64,000 nucleotides of DNA. Origin: Solimonas sp047605265 (GTDB lineage Bacteria > Pseudomonadota > Gammaproteobacteria > Nevskiales > Nevskiaceae). Position numbers and translations under genes: made by a program. The stretch is taken from contig JASGFY010000002.1 in NCBI GenBank assembly GCA_047605265.1, positions 1 to 64,000 of the forward strand. The letters run 5' to 3'. This document shows, one piece after another, positions 36,374-44,621 of the stretch (positions within the stretch are counted from its first letter, which is position 1; every line of letters starts with the position of its first letter). The notes below the pieces were generated by a model that was not told the DNA's origin, did no database searches, and saw nothing but the letters and a program-made list of their open reading frames with translations.

Positions 36374-36397
36374 CCGCGCGGCCGGATTGGCTACACT
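36370..36397 (+). promoter_or_regulatory. panB promoter
   Basis: TTGACC (36370-36375) and TACACT (36392-36397) stand 16 bases apart, immediately after the folK stop. The predicted start near 36404 gives a leader of about 185 bases. The panD promoter has the same -35 and spacing. Confidence 0.72.
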
Positions 36398-36441
36398 GCG
36401 CCCGCTTCGCGCCGGGCCACCGCCCGTCGGCGGGGCATCTC

Positions 36442-36518
36442 GGGTGTCTGCCTTAGTGGGCCGCCCTCATCAAAGCCCGTAAACGTCGTGTGCATGCCTT
36501 GGTGGGCCGCCGGCGTTT
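36442..36518 (+). promoter_or_regulatory. Tandem pan-type RNA hairpins in the panB leader
   Basis: Two copies of one hairpin lie 14 bases apart. Copy 1 (36442-36466): lower stem GGGUG/CGCCC, 5' bulge UCU, clamp GCC/GGC, loop UUAGUG. Copy 2 (36481-36518): lower stem AAACGUCG/CGGCGUUU, a bulged U, GUG/CGC, 5' bulge CAU, clamp GCC/GGC, loop UUGGUG. The two panD-leader hairpins have the same plan with different stem sequences. A cis-regulatory RNA sensing a product of the pantothenate/CoA pathway, directly or through a protein, is the likeliest reading. No obvious terminator stem follows before the SD sequence (AGGGAG, 36575-36580). Confidence 0.78.
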
Positions 36519-36587
36519 CCCATCGAAAGCGTTTTGTACCGTCGCTCCGCGCTTGCGGACACGGTGGCGCTTTCAGGGAGTCCAAGT

Positions 36588-37490
36588 ATGGAAACCGTAA
36601 AGCCGGTTAACGTCGCCGAGCTGCGCCGCATGCGCGCGGCCGACGAAAAGATCGCCAGCCTGACGTGTTACGACGCCAGCTTCGCGCTGGTCGAGGATCG
36701 CGCCGGCGTCGATATCATCCTCGTCGGCGATTCGCTCGGCATGGTGGTGCAGGGCGGCAACACGACGACGGCGGTGACGGTCGATCACGTCGTCTACCAC
36801 AGCCGGTGCGTCGCGCCGCAGCTCAAGCGCGCCTTCCTCGTCGCCGACCTGCCGTTTCTCTCGTATGCGACGCTCGAGCGCGCGCTCGACGCCTCGCAGC
36901 GCCTGATGCAGGAAGGTGGCGCCAAGATGGTCAAGCTCGAAGGCGGACGCGAGCAGGCGAGCATCGTCGAGTACCTGGCGGTGCGCGGCGTGCCGGTCTG
37001 CGCGCATCTCGGCCTGCAGCCGCAGTTCGTGCACAAGATGGGCAACTTCAAGGTGCAGGGCCGCGAGGATGCGGCCGCCGAGGCGATGCTGCACGACGCC
37101 AGGGTGCTGGCCGACGCCGGAGCCGATCTGCTCGTGCTCGAATGCATCCCGTCCGAACTCGGCCGCCGCATCACCGAGATTTCCCCGGTGCCGGTGATCG
37201 GCATCGGTGCCGGCCCCTCGACCGACGGGCAGATCCTGGTGCTGCAGGACATCCTCAATATCTCGCCGCTGGTGACGCTCGGCCGCAAGCCGCGCTTCGT
37301 CAAGAACTACATGGCCAGTGCCGGGGCCAGTGCCGACAGCATCGAAGCCGCCCTGCGCGCGTACGTGCAGGAAGTGAAGTCCGGGGTCTATCCGGGCCCC
37401 GAGCACAGCTTCGATGTGCCGGTGTCGCTGAGGGCGCCGGGCGAGACGCCGAAGATCGGCGTGCCGGCTGATGCGGGGCGAGTGAAGTAA
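36588..37490 (+). CDS. panB: Ketopantoate hydroxymethyltransferase
   Basis: This 300-residue protein has SLTCYDASFALVEDRAGVDI, LVGDSLGMVVQGGNTT (metal/substrate Asp), KLEGGREQAS and IGIGAGPSTDGQILVLQDIL, all PanB motifs. It makes ketopantoate from ketoisovalerate and methylene-THF, the first step of pantothenate synthesis. It is somewhat longer than the usual 265 residues because of a C-terminal extension (PVSLRAPGETPKIGVPADAG). The ATG at 36588 has AGGGAG eight bases upstream. It is followed by panC after 25 bases. Confidence 0.97.
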   Translation: METVKPVNVAELRRMRAADEKIASLTCYDASFALVEDRAGVDIILVGDSLGMVVQGGNTTTAVTVDHVVYHSRCVAPQLKRAFLVADLPFLSYATLERALDASQRLMQEGGAKMVKLEGGREQASIVEYLAVRGVPVCAHLGLQPQFVHKMGNFKVQGREDAAAEAMLHDARVLADAGADLLVLECIPSELGRRITEISPVPVIGIGAGPSTDGQILVLQDILNISPLVTLGRKPRFVKNYMASAGASADSIEAALRAYVQEVKSGVYPGPEHSFDVPVSLRAPGETPKIGVPADAGRVK

Positions 37491-37515
37491 GAATCGAGAG
37501 GCTCCCGCCACGCCC

Positions 37516-38370
37516 ATGAAGACCGTCCACACCATCGCCGAGCTGCGCACGCAGCTTGGCGCCTGGCGCCGCGAAGGCGCGCGCATCGCGCTGACGCCGA
37601 CGATGGGCAATCTGCATCGCGGCCATCTGCGTCTGGTCGAGGCGGCGAAGGCGTGCGCCGAACGGGTCGTTGTCAGCGTGTTCGTCAATCCGCTGCAGTT
37701 CGGCCCGAACGAGGACTTCGGTCGCTATCCGCGCACCCTGGCGGCCGATGCCGGGAAGCTGGAAGGCGTCGGCTGCGATCTGCTGTTCGCGCCCGACGTC
37801 GCCGAGATGTATCCGCAAGACCGCGACGGCTTCACGACGATCAGCGTGCCGCGTTACGCGAATGTGCTCGAAGGCGAATGCCGGCCCGGTCATTTCGACG
37901 GCGTGGCGACGGTCGTCAACATCCTGCTGAACCTGGTGGCGCCGGACATCGCGCTGTTCGGCGAGAAGGATTACCAGCAACTGCTCGTCATTCGCCGGAT
38001 GGTGCGGGACCTGCATCTGCCGGTCGAGATCGTCAGTGTGCCGACCGAGCGCGAGGTCGACGGCCTGGCGCTGTCGTCGCGCAACCAGTATCTGCAACCG
38101 CACGAGCGCCAGCAGGCGGCGCAACTGTATGCGAGCCTGCAGCGCATCGTCGCGGCGCTTCGTGCCGGCGAGCGTGATTTCGCGTCGCTCGGCGCGCGCG
38201 AGATGACGGCGCTGGCGGCGGCCGGCTTTCGTCCGCAATATGTGACCGTCCGGCGGCCGGATCTCGCGGAGCCAAGCGTCGAAGACAGGGAGTTTCGCGT
38301 GCTTTTGGCGGCTTTTCTCGGCAATACGCGGCTGATCGACAACGTCGGCCTTATGGTGGAAACGATTTGA
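37516..38370 (+). CDS. panC: Pantothenate synthetase (pantoate-beta-alanine ligase)
   Basis: This 284-residue protein has the HxGH-type PTMGNLHRGHLRLVEAAK (about residues 28-45), VVVSVFVNPLQFGPNEDF and the KMSKS-like DGLALSSRNQYL, typical of PanC. It joins pantoate and beta-alanine with ATP. The panB-panC pair shares the panB promoter. The panC stop lies inside the -35 of the next promoter. Confidence 0.97.
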   Translation: MKTVHTIAELRTQLGAWRREGARIALTPTMGNLHRGHLRLVEAAKACAERVVVSVFVNPLQFGPNEDFGRYPRTLAADAGKLEGVGCDLLFAPDVAEMYPQDRDGFTTISVPRYANVLEGECRPGHFDGVATVVNILLNLVAPDIALFGEKDYQQLLVIRRMVRDLHLPVEIVSVPTEREVDGLALSSRNQYLQPHERQQAAQLYASLQRIVAALRAGERDFASLGAREMTALAAAGFRPQYVTVRRPDLAEPSVEDREFRVLLAAFLGNTRLIDNVGLMVETI

Positions 38371-38394
38371 CCATAGAACGAAATGGGCTAGAAT
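38367..38394 (+). promoter_or_regulatory. panD promoter
   Basis: TTGACC (38367-38372, overlapping the panC stop) and TAGAAT (38389-38394) stand 16 bases apart, the same -35 and spacing as the panB promoter. It gives panD its own transcript with a leader of about 130 bases. Confidence 0.75.
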
Positions 38395-38428
38395 CGCCGC
38401 CCAGCTTTGTGATGCCGATCACGAGCAC

Positions 38429-38508
38429 CGGGCGTATGTCTTTGTGGGCCGCCCGCCTTTCGTCGATACCTCTAAGCGCCGTGCGTATGTCTTTGTGGGC
38501 CGCCGGCG
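38429..38508 (+). promoter_or_regulatory. Tandem pan-type RNA hairpins in the panD leader
   Basis: Two copies lie 21 bases apart. Copy 1 (38429-38455): lower stem CGGGCG/CGCCCG, 5' bulge UAU, clamp GUC/GGC, loop UUUGUG. Copy 2 (38477-38508): lower stem CGCCG/CGGCG, a bulged U, GCG/CGC, 5' bulge UAU, clamp GUC/GGC, loop UUUGUG. Both share the block TATGTCTTTGTGGGCCGCC. They match the panB-leader hairpins in bulge, clamp, loop and 3' side, while the lower stems differ and still pair. The SD (AAGAGG, 38522-38527) follows closely, so ligand- or protein-dependent control of translation is possible. Confidence 0.8.
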
Positions 38509-38533
38509 GTTAACCATTTCCAAGAGGCCCTCC

Positions 38534-38923
38534 ATGCAATTGCACATGCTGAAATGCAAGCTGCATCGTGCTTGCGTGACCCACGCTGAGCTGGATTACG
38601 ACGGCTCCTGCGCCATCGACTCGAAGCTGCTCGAACTCGCCAACATTCTCGAGTTCGAGCAGATCCAGATCTACAACATCACCAACGGCGAACGTTTCAC
38701 GACGTATGCGATCAAGGCCGAGGCCGGCTCGGGCATCATCTCGGTCAACGGCGCTGCGGCTCACAAGGCCGGCGTCGGTGATCGCGTGATTATCTGCGCG
38801 TATTCCAGCATGGATGCCGCCGCGGCGCGTATCTACCAGCCGCGTCTGGTCTATCTCGACGAAAAGAATCGCGTCGTCCGCACGGCGAACACGATTCCGG
38901 TGCAGGCCGCCGCGTCGTCCTGA
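38534..38923 (+). CDS. panD: Aspartate 1-decarboxylase (pyruvoyl enzyme)
   Basis: This 129-residue protein begins MQLHMLKCKLHRACVTHAEL and contains LDYDGSCAID, where self-cleavage between Gly24 and Ser25 forms the pyruvoyl cofactor. It makes beta-alanine for PanC. The ATG at 38534 follows AAGAGG; a longer frame to 38444 runs through the leader hairpins and is not coding. A strong terminator follows. Bacteria with this PanD often also need PanZ-type maturation, but no such gene is seen here. Confidence 0.96.
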   Translation: MQLHMLKCKLHRACVTHAELDYDGSCAIDSKLLELANILEFEQIQIYNITNGERFTTYAIKAEAGSGIISVNGAAAHKAGVGDRVIICAYSSMDAAAARIYQPRLVYLDEKNRVVRTANTIPVQAAASS

Positions 38924-38957
38924 ACCTATTGCGGCGCTGGCGTCGTGAATCATTTAA

Positions 38958-38984
38958 AGAAGGGGCAGCGTGCTGCCCCTTTTT
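38958..38984 (+). terminator. Intrinsic terminator after panD
   Basis: GAAGGGGCAGC and GCTGCCCCTTTTT form a tight GC stem followed by a T-run, 35 bases after the panD stop. A textbook intrinsic terminator. Confidence 0.92.
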
Positions 38985-39004
38985 CGTATTCGGGATAAAC
39001 CGGC

Positions 39005-39622
39005 ATGGCTGGCGTCCAGGCGTGGTTCCCTACGCTGATCTATCGCGAGCGCCTGCGGGCGCAGGGCCTGCGCGCGTTCAACGCCGAACTGCGCGACGAG
39101 TGCTATCGCATTCGCGACCATGACGCGGCCGGCCGCAAATGGTCGGAACCGAACTATCCGCTGGGCTATACCAGCTACGGTTCGCTCGATCGCCTGCATC
39201 GCTTTTCCTCGACGTTCGCCGAGCTGCAGCTCGCACTCGACGGACACGTGAAGCGCTACGCGCGTGCCCTGCACTGGAATCTGCGCGGTGGCCGCCTGCA
39301 GATGACGGACTGCTGGATCAACATCATGCCGCGCGGCTGCGCGCATGGCTTTCACCTGCATCCGCAGGCCGTCGTCAGCGGCACGTACTACGTGCAGACG
39401 CCCAGGGGCAGCAGCGGCCTGAAGTTCGAGGATCCGCGCCTGGCGCAGCTGATGGCGGCGCCGCCGCGCAAGCCGGGCGCCGCCGCCCAGCAGCCGCACA
39501 TTCTTTATCCTGCGAAGGCCGGCCAGCTGATCCTGTTCGAAAGCTGGCTGCGGCATGAAGTGCCGGCCAGTCGCGTCGACGCCGACCGCATCAGCATCAG
39601 CTTCAACTATCACTGGGGCTAA
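39005..39622 (+). CDS. Putative 2OG-Fe(II) oxygenase (TIGR02466-like)
   Basis: This 205-residue protein shows QMTDCWINIMPRGCAHGFHL, then HPQAVVSGTYYVQTP and LFESWLRHEVPASR with DRISISFNYHWG at the end. The His-x-His/Asp-like pair plus a distal His and an Arg-x-Ser end fit the cupin-like 2-oxoglutarate/iron oxygenases known as TIGR02466. The substrate is unknown; members include protein or small-molecule hydroxylases. It is framed by the panD terminator and pgi, so it is probably a single transcript. The start ATG at 39005 is plausible, though no strong SD precedes it. Confidence 0.8.
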   Translation: MAGVQAWFPTLIYRERLRAQGLRAFNAELRDECYRIRDHDAAGRKWSEPNYPLGYTSYGSLDRLHRFSSTFAELQLALDGHVKRYARALHWNLRGGRLQMTDCWINIMPRGCAHGFHLHPQAVVSGTYYVQTPRGSSGLKFEDPRLAQLMAAPPRKPGAAAQQPHILYPAKAGQLILFESWLRHEVPASRVDADRISISFNYHWG

Positions 39623-39700
39623 GCTTGGGCGGCGGTCCGGCAGCGCCCCTTGTCGCGGTGGTTTTCGCCGGCTTCAGGAGCGGCTAGTCTTAAGCCCTCC

Positions 39701-41341
39701 ATGAATGCTCCGACTCTCAAGTCCCTGAGCGGGACACCGGCTTGGCGCGCGCTCGCCTCGCACGCGGCCGCGATGGCCGATATCCGCATCGCCGATCTGT
39801 TCGGCCAGGACGCGCTGCGCGCCCAGCGCTACGTCTGCGAGGACGTCGGTTTCTACCTCGATTATTCGAAGCAGCGCGTCAACCGCGATACGCTGGACCT
39901 GCTGTTCCGTCTGGCACGCCAGCAGCAACTCGAGGCCTGGCGCGAGCGCCTGTTCGCCGGCGAGCACATCAACAACACCGAAGACCGCGCCGCGCTGCAC
40001 GTCGCGCTGCGCGCGCCTCGCGGCGCCGTATTCCGCGATGCCGGCCGTCGGATCAGCGACGAGGTGCACCAGGTGCTGCAGCGCATGCAGGCCTTCGCCG
40101 AGCGCGTGCGCGACGGCGAATGGCGGGGAGCGACCGGCAAGCGGATCACCGATATCGTCAACATCGGCATCGGCGGTTCTGATCTGGGGCCGCGTCTCGT
40201 CTGTCATGCGCTGGCGCCGCAGATCGATGGGCCGCGCGCGCATTTCGTGGCCAATGTCGACGGGGCCGAACTGCATTCGGTGCTGTCGCGGCTGCGCCCG
40301 GAGACGACCTTGTTCATCGTCGTCAGCAAAACCTTCAGCACCCAGGAAACGCTGGCGAATGCGCTGCATGCGCGCGCATGGCTCATTTCGTCGCTCGACA
40401 TCTCGGCGGTCGATAAGCATTTCGTCGCCGTGTCGACGAACCGCGAGGCCGTCGCGGCGTTCGGCATCGATCCCGACCACATGTTCGGTTTCTGGGACTG
40501 GGTCGGCGGCCGCTATTCGGTATGGAGCGCCGTCGGCCTCAGCGCGATGGTAGCGCTGGGTCCGGTGTGCTTCACCGAGCTGCTGCGCGGCGCGCACGCG
40601 ATGGATGCGCATTTTCGCCGCACGCCGCTCGAACACAACCTGCCGGTGTTGATGGGTTTGCTCGCCGTCTGGAACACGAACTTCCTCGGCGCGTCGAGCC
40701 ACGTGCTGGCGCCGTATGCCGAACGCCTGTCGCTGTTCGCGGCGTGGGCGCAGCAGCTCGAGATGGAGTCCAACGGCAAGCGCGTGACGCGCGCCGGCGC
40801 GCCGGTCGACCATGCGACGACGCCGGTGCTGTGGGGCAGCGTCGGCACCAACGCCCAGCACGCTTATTTCCAGATGCTGCACCAGGGCCCGGGCGTGCAT
40901 CCGGTCGATTTCGTGCTGCCGGTCTTTGCCGAGCATCCGTTCCGCGACATGCACCGCAAGCTTCAGGCGAACTGCCTGGCGCAGGCCTCGGCGCTGATGC
41001 GCGGCAAGAACGCCGATGAAGTGCGCGCCGAGCTGAAGGCCAAGGGCATGGACGGCGCGGCGCTGGAGGCGGCGATTCCGCACCGGGTCTTTCCCGGCAA
41101 CCGGCCGAGCAACACGCTGTTGCTGCCGCGAGTCGATGCCTTCCATCTCGGCGCACTGCTGGCGCTCTACGAGCACCGTACTTTCGTGCAGAGCGTGATC
41201 TGGGGCATCAACGCGTTCGACCAGTGGGGCGTCGAATTCGGCAAGCAGCTCGCGAACCGCATCCTCGACAGCGGCCCGGACGTTTCGCTCGATCCGTCGA
41301 CCGACGAACTGGTTCGCAAGCTGCAGCTCAACGCGCGCTGA
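39701..41341 (+). CDS. pgi: Glucose-6-phosphate isomerase
   Basis: This 546-residue Pgi has TDIVNIGIGGSDLGPRLVCH, VVSKTFSTQETLANA, FDQWGVEFGK and GSVGTNAQHAYFQMLHQG (catalytic Glu/His region). It interconverts glucose 6-phosphate and fructose 6-phosphate. The start is the ATG at 39701 (MNAPTLKSL); upstream frame to 39650 is not supported. It converges with queG, ending 31 bases from its stop. Confidence 0.97.
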   Translation: MNAPTLKSLSGTPAWRALASHAAAMADIRIADLFGQDALRAQRYVCEDVGFYLDYSKQRVNRDTLDLLFRLARQQQLEAWRERLFAGEHINNTEDRAALHVALRAPRGAVFRDAGRRISDEVHQVLQRMQAFAERVRDGEWRGATGKRITDIVNIGIGGSDLGPRLVCHALAPQIDGPRAHFVANVDGAELHSVLSRLRPETTLFIVVSKTFSTQETLANALHARAWLISSLDISAVDKHFVAVSTNREAVAAFGIDPDHMFGFWDWVGGRYSVWSAVGLSAMVALGPVCFTELLRGAHAMDAHFRRTPLEHNLPVLMGLLAVWNTNFLGASSHVLAPYAERLSLFAAWAQQLEMESNGKRVTRAGAPVDHATTPVLWGSVGTNAQHAYFQMLHQGPGVHPVDFVLPVFAEHPFRDMHRKLQANCLAQASALMRGKNADEVRAELKAKGMDGAALEAAIPHRVFPGNRPSNTLLLPRVDAFHLGALLALYEHRTFVQSVIWGINAFDQWGVEFGKQLANRILDSGPDVSLDPSTDELVRKLQLNAR

Positions 41342-41371
41342 CCCGCGCATGGCCGCTGCGTGAAGACGGCG

Positions 41372-42469
41372 CTATGGCGCCGGCCGGACCGGCGCGCCGC
41401 GGAGCTTGTCGTGCTGCTGTGCCAGCGCCCAGGAGACGTGCTCGCGCACATCGGCGTCGGCGTCGGCGGCCCGGTGGCGCAGGGCGGCGACCGTCGCGGC
41501 CGAAGGCGGGGCGTTGCCGAGCGCCACCGCGAGATTGCGCAACCACCGCGCATAGCCGGCGCGGCGCAGCGCCATGCCTTCGGTGCGCCGCAGCCATTCG
41601 TCTTCGCTCCAGCCGAACAAGTCGACCAGCGTCGCCGTGTCGAGACCGTGCCGCGGGGCGAAGTCGGCTTCGGCGCTGCGCCGCGCGTAGCGGTTCCAGG
41701 GACAGGCGAGCTGGCAGTCGTCGCAGCCGAAAATGCGATTGCCGATCAGCGGCCGCAACTCGAGCGGTATCGGCCCGCGGTGCTCGATCGTCAGATAGGA
41801 GATGCAGCGCCGCGCGTCGAGGCGGTAGGGCGCGACGATCGCGCGTGTCGGACAGATGTCGATGCAGGCCGCGCAGCTGCCGCAAAGATTCGTCACGGGC
41901 GCGCCGTCTGCCACCGGCAACGGCAGATCGCTGTAAATCTCGCCGAGAAAGAACCAGGAGCCGGTCTCGCGGCGCAGCAGCAGGGTGTTCTTGCCGATCC
42001 AGCCGAGCCTGGCGTTGCGCGCGTACGCCTTTTCGAGCGCGGGCGCGCTGTCGGTCAGTACGCGGTAGCCGTGCGGGCCTACGGCCTGTTCGATGCGCCG
42101 GGCCAGCTTTAGGAGACGCGCGCGCAACAGCTTGTGGTAGTCGCGGCCAAGGGCGTAGCGCGAGATGTAGGCCTTGTCGCCATCGGCGAGGATCCGCTCG
42201 GCGAGTGCCAGATCGCCGCCGTAATCCATGCGCGCCGAAATGACGCTCAGCGTGCCGCTGCGCAGACGGCTCGGGTGATCGCGCAGATTCAGGTCGCGCT
42301 CGAGCCAATGCATGCCGCCGTGAAAGCCGTCGGCGAGCCAGCGGCGCAGATGCGTCATGTCTTCGCTCAGTTCGAGCTGCGCGACGCCGGCATCGGCGAA
42401 GCCGCACTCGCGCGCCCACGCGCGAATGTCGGCGACGAGTCGTTGCGGATCGGGCAGGGTCGGAGGCAC
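41372..42469 (-). CDS. queG: Epoxyqueuosine reductase
   Basis: The 365-residue protein has a cobalamin-binding N-terminal region (SDIRAW-like start, YGRDYHK-type RYALGRDYHKLLRARLLKLA). Two 4Fe-4S clusters are bound by CGSCAACIDICPTRAI and CDDCQLACPWN, and the C-terminus is HEAT-like (VREHVSWAL). It performs the last step of queuosine synthesis in tRNA. The start is placed at a GTG (42469); no ATG is available in the frame between the promoter-like TACAAT (42501-42506, minus) and the conserved region. It is divergent from nnr. Confidence 0.92.
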   Translation of the reverse strand: MPPTLPDPQRLVADIRAWARECGFADAGVAQLELSEDMTHLRRWLADGFHGGMHWLERDLNLRDHPSRLRSGTLSVISARMDYGGDLALAERILADGDKAYISRYALGRDYHKLLRARLLKLARRIEQAVGPHGYRVLTDSAPALEKAYARNARLGWIGKNTLLLRRETGSWFFLGEIYSDLPLPVADGAPVTNLCGSCAACIDICPTRAIVAPYRLDARRCISYLTIEHRGPIPLELRPLIGNRIFGCDDCQLACPWNRYARRSAEADFAPRHGLDTATLVDLFGWSEDEWLRRTEGMALRRAGYARWLRNLAVALGNAPPSAATVAALRHRAADADADVREHVSWALAQQHDKLRGAPVRPAP

Positions 42470-42538
42470 GGCGGCGGCGTGTGAAGCGGCCGCGGCATTG
42501 TAGTCGGGCCGCGAGGGGCGGGCTCTTATAATGCGACG

Positions 42539-44026
42539 ATGATCGCCGAGTCCTTCCTTTACGACGCCGGGCAGGTGCGCGAGTTCGATCGCCGCGCGAT
42601 CGTCGAGCACGGCATCGCCGGGTACGAGTTGATGCAGCGGGCGGCGCGGGCTTGCTGGCGGCAAGTATGTGCCCGTTGGCCGGCTGCGTTGTCGCTGCTG
42701 GTGATCTGCGGGCGCGGCAACAATGGTGGTGACGGCTACGAGATCGCGCGCCTCGCCCGTCAGGCCGGCTGGGGTGTGCAAGTGATCGCGCCTTACGGAG
42801 CGCCGGCGCAGGACGGCGGCGATGCCCGGCGCGCGTACGAGGCCTGGCTGGCGGATTCCGCTGCGGTGCCGTCGCCGTTCGCGGCGCCGCCGCTGCCCGC
42901 GGTCGACGTGGTGGTCGATGCCCTGTTCGGGACCGGACTGACGCGCCGCCTCGATGCAACGGCGGTCCAGGTGGTGAACGCGATCGGCGCGGCGCGGGCG
43001 AACGGCGCGCGGGTCGTCGCCGTCGACGTGCCGAGCGGGCTCGACGCGAGCACCGGCGACGCCGCTGACGGCCTTTGCGTGCAGGCGGATCTCACGGTCA
43101 GCTTCATCGGCCGCAAGCTGGGTCTCCATACCGCGCAGGGACCGCGCTGGACGGGCGAGGTCGGCTTCGACGCTCTGGACGTCCCCGACGCCGTCTTTGC
43201 GGGGATCACGCCGCTGGCGCGTTTGCAGCAGCGCGGCGATCTCGCCGCGGCGCTGCCGCGGCGTGCGCGTACCGCCCACAAGGGCGACCACGGCCACGTC
43301 GTGGTGGTGGGCGGCAATCGCGGCATGGGCGGCGCCGCGCTGCTGGCGGCGCGCGCCGCCCTGCGGGCCGGTGCCGGCCTCGTCAGCGTCGTCACGCGCG
43401 GTGAGCATACCGCGGCCATGACGGCGGCCCAGCCGGAGTTGATGTGCCACGCCGACGACGACGGGAACGAACTGCACGCGCTGCTCGCCAAGGCCGACGT
43501 CATCGCCTGTGGCCCCGGACTGGGTACCGATGCCTGGGCGCGGAGGCTCTGGTCCGCCGTGCGCGACGCGCGCAAGCCGGCGGTGATCGACGCGGATGCG
43601 CTGAACCTGCTGGCGGCCGAGCCGTGCCGGTGGCCCGGGGCCGTGCTGACGCCGCACCCCGGTGAAGCGGCCCGCCTGCTGGCCCGCGACACCAGGGCGA
43701 TTCAGACGGATCGGCTCGGGGCCTTGCACGAACTGGAGCGACGCTACGGCGCCGGCATCGTGCTCAAGGGCGCGGGAACCCTGATCAGCGGCCCGCCTGC
43801 CGCGCTCTGTCCCTTCGGCAATCCCGGCATGGCGGTCGGCGGCATGGGCGACATCCTGAGCGGCATCATTGCGGCTTTCATGGGGCAGGGCCTGGGCGCG
43901 CCGGTTGCCGCGCAATGCGGCGTCCTCGCGCACGCGCTGGCCGGCGATCAGGCGGCCCGCGGCGGCGAGCGCGGTCTGCTGCCCGGCGATGTCGTCGCCA
44001 TCCTGCGGGAGGTCGTCAATCCATGA
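42539..44026 (+). CDS. nnr: Bifunctional NAD(P)H-hydrate epimerase/dehydratase
   Basis: This 495-residue fusion has an N-terminal YjeF epimerase domain (ICGRGNNGGDGYEIARLARQ, about residues 57-76; VDVPSGLDASTGD) and a C-terminal ribokinase-like dehydratase (HVVVVGGNRGMGGAALLAAR near 255; CPFGNPGMAVGGMGDILSGI near 425). It repairs hydrated NADH and NADPH. The ATG at 42539 lies only six bases after a perfect TATAAT (42527-42532), so a transcript from it would be leaderless or nearly so. It is followed by tsaE. Confidence 0.95.
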   Translation: MIAESFLYDAGQVREFDRRAIVEHGIAGYELMQRAARACWRQVCARWPAALSLLVICGRGNNGGDGYEIARLARQAGWGVQVIAPYGAPAQDGGDARRAYEAWLADSAAVPSPFAAPPLPAVDVVVDALFGTGLTRRLDATAVQVVNAIGAARANGARVVAVDVPSGLDASTGDAADGLCVQADLTVSFIGRKLGLHTAQGPRWTGEVGFDALDVPDAVFAGITPLARLQQRGDLAAALPRRARTAHKGDHGHVVVVGGNRGMGGAALLAARAALRAGAGLVSVVTRGEHTAAMTAAQPELMCHADDDGNELHALLAKADVIACGPGLGTDAWARRLWSAVRDARKPAVIDADALNLLAAEPCRWPGAVLTPHPGEAARLLARDTRAIQTDRLGALHELERRYGAGIVLKGAGTLISGPPAALCPFGNPGMAVGGMGDILSGIIAAFMGQGLGAPVAAQCGVLAHALAGDQAARGGERGLLPGDVVAILREVVNP

Positions 44027-44060
44027 GCAGGCAAGGCGGCGCGGCCTGCGGAATCCGTCC

Positions 44061-44525
44061 GTGGATCCGGTGAGGGTTCGCGAATTCCTGCTCGCCGATG
44101 CCGAGGCGACCGAACGGCTCGGCGCCGACGTCGCGCGCTGGCTGCTCGGCCGCGACGGCGCCGTGCTGTTCCTGCGTGGCGAGCTCGGTGCCGGCAAGAC
44201 GACGCTGGCGCGCGGCCTGCTGCGCGCGATGGGCGTCGCCGGCGCGGTGCGCAGCCCGACGTATACCCTGCTAGAGCCTTACGAAGCCGGCGGCCATACG
44301 ATCCTGCACATGGACCTCTATCGCCTGCAGGATCCGGAAGAGCTGGTCGCGCTCGGCGTGCGTGATTTTCCGCCCGGGCAGCATTACTGGATCGTGGAAT
44401 GGCCGGAACGGGGCGAGGGCTTCCTGCCGCCGCCCGCGTTGCAGATCGAATTGCGGCACTGCGGAGCCCAGCGATCCGTGCGCCTGCTGGGCAGCGAGCT
44501 GCCGGCCTTCGGAGACTCACATTAG
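44061..44525 (+). CDS. tsaE: tRNA threonylcarbamoyladenosine biosynthesis ATPase TsaE
   Basis: The 154-residue protein has Walker A LRGELGAGKTTLARGLLRAM, SPTYTLLEPYEAG, HMDLYRLQDPEEL and WIVEWPERGEGFLP, the TsaE set. With TsaB, TsaC and TsaD it makes t6A in ANN-decoding tRNAs. The start is uncertain: GTG codons at 44061 and 44070 are both possible, and there is no ATG near the family's usual start. The frame opens at 43869 inside nnr, but that part is not similar. It lies 35 bases behind nnr, in the conserved queG/nnr/tsaE/amiC order. Confidence 0.9.
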   Translation: MDPVRVREFLLADAEATERLGADVARWLLGRDGAVLFLRGELGAGKTTLARGLLRAMGVAGAVRSPTYTLLEPYEAGGHTILHMDLYRLQDPEELVALGVRDFPPGQHYWIVEWPERGEGFLPPPALQIELRHCGAQRSVRLLGSELPAFGDSH

Positions 44526-44621
44526 AAAGACTTCCCATCCTCCTGTAGTTCAACGGGAAATTTGCCTTTTTTTGCGGCCTCGGCTACTGTCCTCTTCGAC
44601 TCTTTTCCGGATACGGCTGGT

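Noticed and set aside
38444..38533. N-terminal extension of panD
   Set aside because: It crosses the leader hairpins and lacks similarity; PanD starts at MQLHMLKCKLHR.
41372..44197. A 941-residue minus-strand frame containing queG
   Set aside because: Only the part from 42469 leftward matches QueG; the rest is opposite nnr.
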